In this document: piece after piece, positions 1 through 6,439 of the stretch
Position numbering within the stretch: position 1 is the first letter of the stretch
How the letters are laid out: the number at the start of each line of letters is the position of its first letter
From: Pseudomonadota bacterium
GTDB taxonomy: Bacteria > Pseudomonadota > Alphaproteobacteria > Rhizobiales > Hyphomicrobiaceae
Assembly: GCA_023430845.1 (NCBI GenBank)
Contig: JAEYYJ010000358.1
Location: 1 to 6,439 of the forward strand
DNA: 6,439 nucleotides
Direction: 5' to 3'
Notes under the pieces: generated by a model
What the model saw: the letters and a program-made list of their open reading frames with translations, nothing else
Told to the model about the DNA's origin: nothing
The model's database searches: none
Translations under genes and position numbers: made by a program

Positions 1-207
1 AAGGACGCCGAGGCCGTGAAGCACAAGGGTGCGCTCGACGGTTTCGAGATCGGCCGCAAGGAGGCCGAGGCCATGATCCTCGCCGCCCGTGTCGAAGCGG
101 GCTGGATCACAGCCGAGGACATCGCACCGGCTGAGGAGCCGGCCGCCGAAGAAGAAACTGCACCGGAAACCGCCGACGCTGGGGCTGACGCCCCTGCTAA
201 AGCGTGA
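1..207 (+). CDS. nusA: NusA, C-terminal fragment (transcription termination/antitermination factor)
   Basis: The reading frame is open from base 1 and ends at TGA 205-207, giving the last 68 residues of a protein whose start lies left of the window. The segment with GALDGFEIGRKEAEAMI followed by ARVEAGWIT resembles the end of alphaproteobacterial NusA, where a helical C-terminal domain closes with an ARxxAGWI-type sequence. It is followed by an acidic, low-complexity tail rich in Ala, Glu and Pro (about the last 28 residues), probably disordered. NusA binds RNA polymerase and nascent RNA and affects pausing, termination and antitermination in the cytoplasm. Identification rests on the tail motif plus position: nusA, then a YlxR protein, then infB is a standard order. 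The S1 and KH domains are not in view. A start inside the window (GTG at 16) is not needed because the frame continues upstream. Confidence 0.87.
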   Translation, partial: KDAEAVKHKGALDGFEIGRKEAEAMILAARVEAGWITAEDIAPAEEPAAEEETAPETADAGADAPAKA

Positions 208-241
208 TCCGGGCAATGCGCACGGAGCGAACAGACCGGGT

Positions 242-994
242 ATGGGCGCCGAAACGGCACCAGAGCACGACACGGACGCAGGCCCTGCCGACAAGGCAGC
301 GGTCGAGCGGACCTGCGCGCTCACCCGGGCACCGCTGACGCCGGAGGACGGCCTTCGCTTCGTTGCCGGGCCGGACGGCACAATCGTTCCGGACGTGGCA
401 CGCCGGCTCCCGGGCCGCGGCATCTGGCTGACGTGCAGCCGGGCTATCGTCGCAGAAGCTGGCCGGAAAGGCGCCTTTCAGCGAAGCCTGAAGCGTCCCG
501 TATCGATACCGGATGACCTTCCTGATCGCGTCGAAAGCCTGCTCGTAAAGCGGGCAATCGAGGCATTGAGCCTCGCCAACAAGGCCGGGCTCGTGACGAC
601 CGGATTCACCAAGGTCGACATTGCTGTCGGCCGGGGGGAGTGCCGCTACCTGCTGCATGCCAGTGATGCGGCCGATGACGGGGTCGCCAAGCTGGACCGC
701 AAATTCGCGGCCATCGCGGCAAGCTCCAGACCGGAAACGGAACAAAATGGCCCCGGCAGCGGGCCAAGTAACGAGCTTAGGGAGCATTTGAGGCAACACG
801 TTCTGGATTGCCTGACATCGGCCGAATTGAGCTTGGCCATGGGGCGTTCGAATGTGGTACACGCTGCACTAGCACGTGGCGGTGCAGCCACCAGGTTTTC
901 TCGCGAGGCTGAGCGGTTGAGGCGCTATCGGGCGCCGGCTTCCGTTCACGCGCTGCGCGAGCCGGGTTCAAGGGCGAGATCGGAACAGGCATGA
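242..994 (+). CDS. RNA-binding protein, YlxR (DUF448) domain fused to an L7Ae-like domain
   Basis: This 250-residue protein has three parts. Residues 22-84 match the YlxR/DUF448 fold, with the ERTCALTR opening and the [10 protein letters not shown] motif (58-67). Residues 98-155 look like a ribosomal L7Ae/YlxQ-type domain, with [18 protein letters not shown] and the [11 protein letters not shown] core. Residues 187-230, after a polar linker, carry a conserved-looking block with [20 protein letters not shown]. In Bacillus, YlxR and YlxQ are separate neighbours between nusA and infB; here they are one chain, as is usual in alphaproteobacteria. L7Ae-family domains bind kink-turn-like RNA, and YlxR has been linked to RNase P RNA in Bacillus. 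The RNA target here is unknown. ATG 242 is chosen because the YlxR domain begins soon after it and longer frames would run into nusA. A weak GGAG (224-227) lies 14 bases upstream. The stop overlaps the infB start (ATGA), suggesting translational coupling. Confidence 0.9.
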   Translation: MGAETAPEHDTDAGPADKAAVERTCALTRAPLTPEDGLRFVAGPDGTIVPDVARRLPGRGIWLTCSRAIVAEAGRKGAFQRSLKRPVSIPDDLPDRVESLLVKRAIEALSLANKAGLVTTGFTKVDIAVGRGECRYLLHASDAADDGVAKLDRKFAAIAASSRPETEQNGPGSGPSNELREHLRQHVLDCLTSAELSLAMGRSNVVHAALARGGAATRFSREAERLRRYRAPASVHALREPGSRARSEQA

Positions 995-3606
995 GTGAGA
1001 CCAAGGAAACCCCGGATAAGGCCCCCGCGGCCGGTGGCGGCGCGCGCAAGCCCCTGAGCTTGAAGCGCACCGAAACATCCGGGCACGTCCAGCAGAGCTT
1101 CAGCCACGGCCGCAAGAACGTGGTTGTGGTCGAGCGCAAGAAGCGCCGGACGATCACTGGCCCAGGCCAGGAAGAAGAACCGCGCGCGCGCACCGGCGGC
1201 GGTGCCGCTCCGGCAGGTGGTGCACGCCTCGGCGATCTCTCCGCGGGTGAGCTCGATGCGCGCCGCAAGGCCCTCGAGCAAGCCGCCGTCGACGAGAAGG
1301 TCCGCGAGGAAGAAGACGCCAAGCGGCGCGCCGACGAAGAGCGCCTCGAAGCAGAGCGCGCGGCCGAGCGTGCTCGCGAAGCTGCCGCGGCTGCGGCGGC
1401 GAGCAAGCCGGCAGCGGACGAGGCGGCACCCGCCCCCGCACCAGCGCCTGCAGCACCTGCCGCCGAGGCCCCGCGTCCGGCGCAAGTAACGCCCGTTGCG
1501 CCGCAGAGGTTCACACCCGTAAACCCGCCCGCGGCTACGCAGGCGCGTCCCAGTGGTGCGCCCGCAACGGAAGCCCGTCGCCCGGCTACCGAGACCACCG
1601 TCGCCAAGCGCCGGCCGATCGCCGATGAAACGCCGGACGACGATGATCGCAAGAAGCGGGGCGGCGCCAACCTCAAGGGCGCGCCGCGCGCACCCGTCAA
1701 GGTCGCCGACGATCGTCGCGAGCGCGGCAAGCTCACTGTCGACAAGCTCCTCAACGACGAGCAGCGTGAGCGCTCGCTCGCCTCGCTGCGCCGTAAGCGC
1801 GAGCGTGATGCGCGCCGCGCATCCGGCATCCAGATCTCGCGCGACAAGATCGTGCGCGAAGTGACGATCCCCGAGGTCATCACGATCCAGGAACTCGCCA
1901 ACCGCATGTCGGAGAAGTCGGTCGACGTGATCCGCTTCCTGATGAAGCAGGGGGCGATGCACCAGATCAACGACGCCATCGACGCCGACACGGCCGAGCT
2001 GATCGTGCAGGACTTCGGCCACACGCCCAAGCGCGTTTCCGAAGCCGACGTCGAGGAAGGCTTCGCTGGCGGCGACGATACGGACGAGAATCTGCAGCCG
2101 CGTGCGCCCGTCGTCACGATCATGGGCCACGTCGACCACGGCAAGACCTCGCTGCTCGACGCCATCCGCCATGCGAATGTCGCCAGCGGTGAAGCCGGTG
2201 GTATCACCCAGCACATCGGCGCCTATCAGGTCTCGACCGAGAAGGGCCAGAAGATCACCTTCATCGACACGCCGGGCCACGCCGCGTTCACCGCCATGCG
2301 TGCCCGCGGCGCGAAGGTGACGGACATCGTGGTGCTGGTGGTCGCGGCCGACGACGGCGTGATGCCGCAGACGATCGAGGCCATCAATCACGCCAAGGCT
2401 GCCGGTGTCCCGATCATCGTTGCCATCAACAAGATCGACAAGCCGCAGGCCGATCCGAACCGCGTGCGCACCGAGCTGCTCCAGCACGAGATCGTCGTCG
2501 AGACGATGTCGGGCGAGACGCTCGAGGTCGCGGTCTCGGCGCTCAAGGGCACCAACCTCGACAAGCTGCTCGAGGCGATCGCCCTCCAGGCCGAATTGCT
2601 CGATCTCAAGGCCAACCCGGACCGTCTCGCCGACGGCTTCGTCATCGAAGCCAAGCTCGAGCGCGGTCGTGGCCCGGTCGGCACGCTGCTCGTTCAGCGC
2701 GGCACGATCAAAGTCGGCGACATCATCGTTGCCGGCAGTGCTTGGGGCCGCGTCAGGGCGCTGCTCGACGACACCGGCCACAACGTCGTCAAGGCCGGAC
2801 CGTCCGTGCCTGTCGAGGTGCTCGGTTTCGATACGGCTCCCGAGGCCGGCGATCAGTTCGCCGTCGTCGAGAACGAGGCGCGCGCTCGCGAGATCACCGA
2901 CTACCGCATCCGCAAGCGGCGCGAGACGCTCGGCACGGCGGGAACGCCGCGCACGCTCGAGCAGATGATGCAGAGCCTCAAGGATACCGGGAAGAAGGAG
3001 TTCCCGCTGGTCGTGAAGGGCGATGTGCAGGGCTCGGTCGAAGCCATCATGGGCGCGCTCGCGAAGCTCGGCAACGAGGAGGTCATGGCCCGCATCGTCC
3101 ATTCGGGCGTCGGCGGCATCACCGAATCCGACATCAACCTCGCGCACGCCTCGAAAGCGGTCATCCTCGGCTTCAACGTCCGCGCCAACACGCAGGCGAA
3201 GCTTTCGGCCGACCAGCAGGGCGTGGAGATCCGCTACTACTCGATCATCTACGACCTCGTCGACGAGGTGAAAGCGGCCATGTCCGGCCTGCTTGCACCG
3301 ACGAAGAAAGAGGTGTTCCTCGGCTACGCGACCATCAAGCAGGTCTTCAACATCTCGAAGCAGGGCAAGGTCGCCGGCTGCCTCGTCACGGAAGGCAAGG
3401 TCGAGCGCGGCGCCAAGGTTCGCCTGCTCCGCGACAAGACCGTCATCCACGAGGGCACGCTCGCCATCCTCAAGCGCTTCAAGGACGATGTGAAGGAAGT
3501 GCCGGCTGGCCAGGAATGCGGCATGGCTTTTGCCAACTACCAGGACATCCGCGAGGACGACGAGATCGAGTGCTTCCAGGTGGAGACGATCGCGCGCACC
3601 CTCTAA
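991..3606 (+). CDS. infB: Translation initiation factor IF2
   Basis: This complete 871-residue GTPase brings formyl-Met-tRNA to the 30S subunit and promotes 50S joining. The N-terminus (22-54) has the IF2-associated PLSLKR...[19 protein letters not shown] segment. Next come a charged, Ala/Glu/Arg-rich probable coiled coil (about 88-137), a Pro/Ala-rich linker (about 139-195), and an IF2_N domain (about 286-350). The G domain shows G1 GHVDHGKT (379-386), G2 GGITQHIG (403-410), G3 DTPGH (426-430), G4 NKID (480-483) and G5 SAL (516-518). Domain II starts near 546, and the middle IF2 domain spans about 655-765. The C-terminal tRNA-binding domain (about 774-871) keeps [12 protein letters not shown] and RRFKDDV-like [11 protein letters not shown]. 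All GTPase motifs are intact. The start is the ATG of the ATGA overlap with the upstream gene. Only a weak GGA (982-984) precedes it, which fits coupled initiation. Length is normal for alphaproteobacteria. Confidence 0.98.
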   Translation: MSETKETPDKAPAAGGGARKPLSLKRTETSGHVQQSFSHGRKNVVVVERKKRRTITGPGQEEEPRARTGGGAAPAGGARLGDLSAGELDARRKALEQAAVDEKVREEEDAKRRADEERLEAERAAERAREAAAAAAASKPAADEAAPAPAPAPAAPAAEAPRPAQVTPVAPQRFTPVNPPAATQARPSGAPATEARRPATETTVAKRRPIADETPDDDDRKKRGGANLKGAPRAPVKVADDRRERGKLTVDKLLNDEQRERSLASLRRKRERDARRASGIQISRDKIVREVTIPEVITIQELANRMSEKSVDVIRFLMKQGAMHQINDAIDADTAELIVQDFGHTPKRVSEADVEEGFAGGDDTDENLQPRAPVVTIMGHVDHGKTSLLDAIRHANVASGEAGGITQHIGAYQVSTEKGQKITFIDTPGHAAFTAMRARGAKVTDIVVLVVAADDGVMPQTIEAINHAKAAGVPIIVAINKIDKPQADPNRVRTELLQHEIVVETMSGETLEVAVSALKGTNLDKLLEAIALQAELLDLKANPDRLADGFVIEAKLERGRGPVGTLLVQRGTIKVGDIIVAGSAWGRVRALLDDTGHNVVKAGPSVPVEVLGFDTAPEAGDQFAVVENEARAREITDYRIRKRRETLGTAGTPRTLEQMMQSLKDTGKKEFPLVVKGDVQGSVEAIMGALAKLGNEEVMARIVHSGVGGITESDINLAHASKAVILGFNVRANTQAKLSADQQGVEIRYYSIIYDLVDEVKAAMSGLLAPTKKEVFLGYATIKQVFNISKQGKVAGCLVTEGKVERGAKVRLLRDKTVIHEGTLAILKRFKDDVKEVPAGQECGMAFANYQDIREDDEIECFQVETIARTL

Positions 3607-3622
3607 CGATCGGAATGCATGA

Positions 3623-3653
3623 AAGGCGGATGAGCAGCGTGCTCATCCGCCTT
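3623..3653 (+). terminator. Perfect 13-bp hairpin between infB and rbfA (possible attenuator or processing site)
   Basis: The arms AAGGCGGATGAGC (3623-3635) and GCTCATCCGCCTT (3641-3653) are exact inverse complements around a 5-base loop AGCGT, starting 17 bases after the infB stop. The tail CTGCTTCCGG has only scattered T residues, so as an intrinsic terminator it would be leaky. It sits inside an otherwise continuous operon, so partial termination, 3'-end protection of infB mRNA or an RNase processing site are all possible. The structure is directly visible; the function is inferred. Confidence 0.65.
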
Positions 3654-3683
3654 CTGCTTCCGGTATTGCCGATTTGGAATTTC

Positions 3684-3724
3684 AAGGAGCTGGCGGCGGT
3701 CCGAACCCGCTGCCAAGTGAGAAA
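3684..3724 (+). promoter_or_regulatory. rbfA ribosome-binding region with hairpin-bridged Shine-Dalgarno
   Basis: A strong Shine-Dalgarno AAGGAG occupies 3684-3689, but the rbfA ATG is at 3725, 35 bases further on, which is too far for normal initiation. Nearly all of that spacer can fold: 3691-3699 pairs with 3707-3715 (9 bp, one G-U pair) around the loop TCCGAAC. Leaving out the hairpin, 10 unpaired bases remain between AAGGAG and ATG. The alternative is weak initiation from the purine run AAGTGAGAAA (3715-3724) touching the ATG. No other start codon lies at a suitable distance from AAGGAG. Confidence 0.45.
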
Positions 3725-4168
3725 ATGCCTCGACAGAAACCAAGTGCCGGGCGCGGCGCTGCCCTCGGCGGTGCCAGTGGCCCATCCCAGCGTATGCTGC
3801 GCGTCGGTGAACTCGTGCGCCACCGCCTCGCCGAGCTTCTCGCGCGCGGCGACATCCACGACGACACGCTTGCCGGCGCGGTGGTAACCATCCCCGAAGT
3901 GCGCATGTCACCCGACCTCAAGCTTGCGACGGTGTACGTGATGCCGCTTGGCGGGAATGATGTCGCGCCAGTGCTCGCAGCGCTCAGACGCAATCAGAAA
4001 TACATCCGCGGCGAGGTCGCCCGTGCCCTGAACCTGAAGTTCGCGCCGGACATCCGCTTTCGCGAGGACGAGAGTTTCGAGGAGGCGACGCGCATCGACC
4101 GGCTGCTGGACAGCGACCGCGTAAAGCGCGACGTGCAGGCAAAAGACGACACCGAAGGGGGCAAGTAA
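3725..4168 (+). CDS. rbfA: 30S ribosome-binding factor RbfA
   Basis: This 147-residue protein is a small KH-fold factor that binds immature 30S subunits near the 5' end of 16S rRNA and helps late maturation. Recognisable parts are [20 protein letters not shown] (21-40), the [20 protein letters not shown] strand-helix region (53-72), [13 protein letters not shown] with [17 protein letters not shown] (88-117), and the [10 protein letters not shown] helix (121-130). These match the RbfA family along the full length. ATG 3725 is preferred because MPRQKP... gives a typical short basic lead. An in-frame TTG at 3674 would add 17 atypical residues and has no ribosome-binding site. The gene follows infB after 118 non-coding bases and is followed by truB after one base, the classical infB-rbfA-truB order. 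The C-terminal tail past residue 135 is charged and probably flexible. Confidence 0.95.
   Translation: MPRQKPSAGRGAALGGASGPSQRMLRVGELVRHRLAELLARGDIHDDTLAGAVVTIPEVRMSPDLKLATVYVMPLGGNDVAPVLAALRRNQKYIRGEVARALNLKFAPDIRFREDESFEEATRIDRLLDSDRVKRDVQAKDDTEGGK
4154..4161 (+). promoter_or_regulatory. Ribosome-binding site of truB
   Basis: GAAGGGGG lies inside the last codons of rbfA and ends 8 bases before GTG 4170. It supports that GTG as the truB start, and its position inside rbfA suggests the two genes are translated in tandem. Confidence 0.6.
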
Positions 4169-4169
4169 C

Positions 4170-5093
4170 GTGGGGCGCCGCAAGAAGGGCAATCCGATCA
4201 ACGGCTGGGTCGTGCTGGACAAGTCCATCGGCATGACGTCGACGCAGGCCGTCGGCAAAGTGCGCTGGCTGTTTCAGGCACAGAAGGCCGGGCACGCCGG
4301 GACGCTCGACCCGCTCGCGACGGGCATCCTGCCGATCGCACTCGGCGAGGCGACGAAGACGGTGCCCTATGCCGTCGACGGGCAGAAGGCCTACCGCTTC
4401 ACAGTCCGCTGGGGCGTGGAAACCGACACCGACGATGCCGAAGGACAGGTTGTGGGGCGCAGCGACATGCGTCCGACACGCGCCGCGATCGAAGCCCTGC
4501 TGCCGAGCTTCCTCGGCGAGATCCTTCAGACGCCGCCGGCGTTCTCCGCCATCAAGATCGACGGCCAGCGCGCCTATGACCTCGCGCGCCAGGGCGAAAC
4601 GGTGAAACTCGAGGCCCGTCCCGTGCAGATCGATCGGCTCGAGCTGGTCGAGATGCCGGACCACGATACCTCGGTGTTCGAGGCCGAATGCGGCCGCGGC
4701 ACCTATGTCCGCGCCATCGCCCGCGACATCGGCCGCACGCTCGGCTGCCTCGGGCATGTGATCGCACTGCGGCGCACACGGGTCGGTCCCTTCGAGGAAG
4801 CGCAGGCCGTGACCATCGACGAACTCGAGGAAGCGGCCAATCGCGAGGACGGCGGCGTCGAGATCAAGTCGCTGCTGCGCCCAGTGGAGAGCGCTCTTGC
4901 CGAGCTTCTCGAGGTCAATGTCTCGCAGTCGGATGCGGCCCGCCTCGCGCGCGGACAACCCGTGCTGCTGCGCGGGCGCGATGCCCCGGTCATGAACGGC
5001 GAAGCCTTCGCCCTCTCCAAGGGTACGCTGATTGCGCTCTGCGAGATCGAGCGCGGCGAGTTGCGCCCGCTCCGCGTGTTCAATCAAGCCTGA
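4170..5093 (+). CDS. truB: tRNA pseudouridine(55) synthase TruB
   Basis: This 307-residue enzyme converts uridine 55 of the tRNA T-loop to pseudouridine and also acts as a tRNA-folding chaperone. The opening NGWVVLDKSIGMTSTQAVGKV (11-31) is typical. The catalytic motif GHAGTLDPLATG (41-52) places the nucleophilic Asp at residue 47. Tyr75 in KAYRFTV, the SAIKIDGQRAYDLAR motif (126-140) and GRGTYVRAIARDIG (175-188, with Arg181) complete the active site as known for the family. Residues from about 236 form the C-terminal PUA-like region (LARGQPVLLRGR, ALSKGTLIALCEI) that grips tRNA. The start is GTG, one base after the rbfA TAA and 8 bases after GAAGGGGG. The next ATG (codon 22) would cut into the conserved N-terminus. 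No key residue is missing. It appears to be the last gene of the operon in this window. Confidence 0.97.
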   Translation: MGRRKKGNPINGWVVLDKSIGMTSTQAVGKVRWLFQAQKAGHAGTLDPLATGILPIALGEATKTVPYAVDGQKAYRFTVRWGVETDTDDAEGQVVGRSDMRPTRAAIEALLPSFLGEILQTPPAFSAIKIDGQRAYDLARQGETVKLEARPVQIDRLELVEMPDHDTSVFEAECGRGTYVRAIARDIGRTLGCLGHVIALRRTRVGPFEEAQAVTIDELEEAANREDGGVEIKSLLRPVESALAELLEVNVSQSDAARLARGQPVLLRGRDAPVMNGEAFALSKGTLIALCEIERGELRPLRVFNQA

Positions 5094-5096
5094 TTC

Positions 5097-5115
5097 CGCT
5101 CACGCTGCGTGAGCG
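5097..5115 (+). terminator. Short hairpin directly after truB
   Basis: CGCTCACG (5097-5104) and CGTGAGCG (5108-5115) form a perfect 8-bp stem with a 3-base loop, 3 bases after the truB stop. The following AAGCATCTCCTTCC has no real T-tract, so it is at best a weak terminator. It may instead protect the mRNA 3' end or be part of a repeat element. Confidence 0.4.
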
Positions 5116-5204
5116 AAGCATCTCCTTCCTGAGCACGCAACCGCGTGCCGGCCCAAGGGCCGCCCCGCGGAGCCGGTGAGCGAAGCGAACTCGGCGTGAG
5201 CGAA
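5109..5204 (+). repeat. Three direct copies of GTGAGCGAA downstream of truB
   Basis: GTGAGCGAA occurs at 5109-5117, 5176-5184 and 5196-5204. The first two copies extend to an 11-base match, GTGAGCGAAGC. The inverse complement CGCTCAC occurs at 5097-5103 and makes the first hairpin of this block. The clustering is visible directly. Whether it is a dispersed palindromic repeat of the genome cannot be told from one window. Confidence 0.5.
5141..5170. other. Symmetric GC-rich hairpin in the truB 3' region
   Basis: CCGCG (5141-5145) can pair with CGCGG (5166-5170). Inside it, CGGCC (5149-5153) pairs with GGCCG (5158-5162) around the loop CAAG, leaving a 3 x 3 internal loop (TGC opposite CCC). It is the middle of three consecutive hairpins after truB. 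In GC-rich DNA some of this is expected by chance, so the functional claim is weak. Confidence 0.35.
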
Positions 5205-5250
5205 AAAGCAAAAGGCGCGGAGACCCTGGGCTCCGCGCCTCGCATTCTTC
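5203..5250. terminator. Intrinsic-terminator-like hairpin closing the truB region, stronger on the minus strand
   Basis: AGGCGCGGAG (5213-5222) and CTCCGCGCCT (5231-5240) form a perfect 10-bp GC-rich stem with loop ACCCTGGG. On the + strand the tail is CGCATTCTTC, only modestly T-rich; this is the most likely end of the nusA-truB transcript. On the - strand the same stem is followed by TTTGCTTTTTCG (complement of 5201-5212), a better U-tract. It may therefore work in both directions. Confidence 0.65.
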
Positions 5251-5540
5251 ACGCCGGGGAAGATCTACGTCCAGGGTTCGCCAATGTTGGCCCCGAGGCC
5301 GTGAACTGCCATTGAACGCTGCATTCACGCACGGTTCATCGCCCGGAAGTGGTGCCGGTAAGCTTGCTGGACAATTTGTAATGGGGGGATGTCTTCTCCC
5401 GAACGGGCCTTTCCGCCACAATGATGCAGGGACACGCCGGGGCAGGGCGACGGAACAGGTTCCATGCCGGCGTTCAAACAGCAGAGGCCGGTCCCCGTGG
5501 GGCCGGTCGCTTGGTGTGAAGGCGCAGGCAGGTCGGACAC
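5241..5540 (+). other. Intergenic leader before the adaptor gene; no gene found
   Basis: No open frame here looks like a protein: the frames that cross it are arginine/proline/glycine-rich, lack family motifs, and run through the hairpins or into the neighbouring genes. No tRNA or known RNA family was recognised. A TGTAAT hexamer at 5377-5382 resembles a -10 element, but no convincing -35 stands 16-18 bases upstream. The adaptor gene promoter should lie in this stretch, but I cannot place it. The region is less GC-rich around 5361-5382 than its surroundings. Confidence 0.5.
5486..5508 (+). other. GC-rich hairpin in the adaptor gene leader
   Basis: GGCCGG (5486-5491) pairs with CCGGTC (5503-5508, including one G-U pair), and CCC (5493-5495) pairs with GGG (5500-5502), with T5492 bulged. 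GGCCGGTC is also a direct repeat (5486-5493 and 5501-5508). It lies 32 bases before ATG 5541. It could affect translation or end a leader transcript, but no T-tract follows and nothing in the sequence proves a role. Confidence 0.3.
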
Positions 5541-6439
5541 ATGGCGGGCCGTTTCAAATATCTCTTCACGTTGGCGCTGCCTCTGGCGGCCGTGGGCGTC
5601 GGCGCCGCCTGGATGATGAATCTCGGCGGCTTCGGCAGCTCGGGTGATCCTGCGCTTGCCTATGACACCGCCGAGATTAGCCGCGGTGAGATCCGCCGGC
5701 TCGTGACGACATCAGGGCCCGTGCGTGCCGTTGTCACCGTCAGCATTGGCTCACAGCTTTCGGGCAGGATCGACAAGCTCAGCGCCGACTTCAACAGCGA
5801 GGTCAAGGAAGGCGACCTTCTCGCCCGCCTCGACGACAAGACATTCGCCGCCCGTGTTGCCCAGGCTCGCGCCGATCTCGTGGCGGCTCAGGCTGGCCTG
5901 ACCAATCAGGAAGCTGCGCGCACAAGAGCCGAGGCCGTCCTGCGCAACGCCAAGCGTCTGCTGGAACGCCAGGAGACACTGGCAACAAAGGGTGTCGCCT
6001 CGACCGCGACGCTCGACAGCGCCGTCCGCGATGTGGATGTGGCGACGGCCGATATTGCCGTGATCGATGCCCAGATCGCGAACGCGAAGGCGACGATCGC
6101 GCAGCGCGAAGCCGCGCTGAAGGTCGCCGAAATCGATCTCGATCGCACGCTCATTCAGTCGCCGATCGACGGCACCGTGATCTCGCGTACTATCGATGTC
6201 GGCCAGACGGTCGCTGCGAGCCTGCAGGCGCCCGAGCTCTTCAAGATCGCGCAGGATCTGCGCCGCATCCAGATCGAGGCCCAGGTCAATGAGGCCGACG
6301 TCGGTTCCATTCGCGAAGGAAATTCCGTCGAGTTCACTGTCGACGCCTATCCCGAGGATCGCTTCCACGGGTCCGTGTCGCAGGTTCGACTCGCCGCCAC
6401 TGAACTGCAGAACGTCGTCACCTACACGGTGATCATCGA
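5541..6439 (+). CDS. MacA/HlyD-type periplasmic adaptor subunit of an efflux pump (3' end outside window)
   Basis: The frame stays open from ATG 5541 to the window edge (299 codons plus 2 bases). An in-frame TGA at 5517-5519 rules out an upstream start. Residues 6-26 form one hydrophobic segment, an inner-membrane anchor or uncleaved signal. The first lipoyl half spans about 64-100 (IGSQLSGRIDKL, VKEGDLLARLD). The Ala-rich helical hairpin spans about 102-200 and contains R143-x3-L147-x6-S154, the tip motif by which such adaptors contact TolC-like channels. The second lipoyl half (204-237) has IQSPIDGTVISR and VGQTVAASLQAPELFKIA. The beta-barrel follows (DLRRIQIEAQVNEADVGSI, FTVDAYP, VRLAATELQNVVTYTVII). 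The APELFKIAQDL and QNVVTYTV wording is closest to MacA, which pairs with the ABC transporter MacB. An RND partner is possible because the next gene is not visible. Substrate is unknown. The ribosome-binding site is weak (AGG before GTCGGACAC). Confidence 0.92.
   Translation, partial: MAGRFKYLFTLALPLAAVGVGAAWMMNLGGFGSSGDPALAYDTAEISRGEIRRLVTTSGPVRAVVTVSIGSQLSGRIDKLSADFNSEVKEGDLLARLDDKTFAARVAQARADLVAAQAGLTNQEAARTRAEAVLRNAKRLLERQETLATKGVASTATLDSAVRDVDVATADIAVIDAQIANAKATIAQREAALKVAEIDLDRTLIQSPIDGTVISRTIDVGQTVAASLQAPELFKIAQDLRRIQIEAQVNEADVGSIREGNSVEFTVDAYPEDRFHGSVSQVRLAATELQNVVTYTVII

Noticed and set aside
89..241. Upstream ATG at 89 as start of the YlxR-L7Ae gene
   Set aside because: It would overlap the end of nusA by over 100 bases and add a basic low-complexity tail produced by reading nusA out of frame; ATG 242 fits the domain start.
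946..3450. Very long (834-codon) open frame on the minus strand opposite infB
   Set aside because: It is in exact codon register with infB, so it stays open as long as infB avoids TTA, CTA and TCA, codons that are rare in this GC-rich genome. Its product is compositionally odd (Asp/Arg/Leu-rich, no family motif), and infB itself is certain.
3674..3724. TTG at 3674 as an earlier rbfA start
   Set aside because: It has no ribosome-binding site, the added 17 residues do not resemble RbfA, and the stretch contains the Shine-Dalgarno and hairpin better read as leader.
3984..5087. 367-codon minus-strand open frame opposite truB and the end of rbfA
   Set aside because: It is in the same codon register opposite truB and explained the same way; it has no recognisable domain and overlaps two certain genes.
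5280..5300. GCCAATGTTGGC near-palindrome as an operator
   Set aside because: The arms are only 5 bases around TG, it is far from the adaptor start, and there is no second copy; chance is the simpler explanation.
5377..5382. TGTAAT as a -10 promoter box for the adaptor gene
   Set aside because: It is close to the consensus, but no acceptable -35 hexamer lies at the right distance, and single hexamer matches are common by chance.
5080..5421. 113-codon minus-strand frame across the truB-adaptor gap
   Set aside because: It runs straight through the terminator hairpin into the truB end, is Arg/Pro-rich and has no ribosome-binding site or family resemblance.
5312..5647. 111-codon plus-strand frame across the gap into the adaptor gene
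   Set aside because: It has a TTG start, Gly/Arg-rich composition and no motifs, and it overlaps the well-supported adaptor gene in another frame.

Overview
This window is a stretch of a GC-rich bacterial chromosome carrying the conserved transcription/translation operon nusA - (YlxR/L7Ae RNA-binding protein) - infB - rbfA - truB. After a gap of about 450 bases comes the 5' part of an efflux-pump membrane-fusion (adaptor) gene. Protein features point to an alphaproteobacterium, most likely of the order Hyphomicrobiales (Rhizobiales). These are the fused YlxR + L7Ae protein with its extra C-terminal module, the LSLKR / QSFSHGR / VVVERKKRR start of IF2, the RMLRVGEL start of RbfA, and NusA ending in an ARVEAGWIT-type segment. 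The genus cannot be settled from the sequence alone.

Layout, all genes on the + strand. 1-207 is the C-terminal end of nusA. 242-994 is a 250-residue YlxR-L7Ae protein whose stop overlaps the infB start in an ATGA. 991-3606 is infB, complete, 871 residues. 3607-3724 is a leader with a perfect 13-bp hairpin, then a good Shine-Dalgarno, then a second hairpin directly before rbfA. 3725-4168 is rbfA (147 residues). truB follows one base later (4170-5093, GTG start, 307 residues). 5094-5240 is a structured, repeat-bearing intergenic block ending in a terminator-like hairpin. 5241-5540 has no gene I can support. 5541-6439 is the first 299 codons of a MacA/HlyD-type adaptor gene that runs off the window.

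The operon genes act on the gene-expression machinery. NusA modulates transcription elongation and termination. The YlxR-L7Ae protein is a predicted structured-RNA binder. IF2 places initiator tRNA on the ribosome, RbfA matures the 30S subunit, and TruB makes pseudouridine 55 in tRNA. The adaptor gene is a separate unit whose partner, probably a MacB-like ABC transporter or an RND pump, would lie beyond the right edge.

I found no new system here: the genes are ordinary housekeeping genes plus a common transporter component. The points most worth a second look are non-coding. They are a hairpin that appears to bridge an over-long Shine-Dalgarno spacing in front of rbfA, the perfect hairpin between infB and rbfA, the repeat-rich structured gap after truB where many relatives carry rpsO, and a terminator whose better T-tract faces the minus strand.
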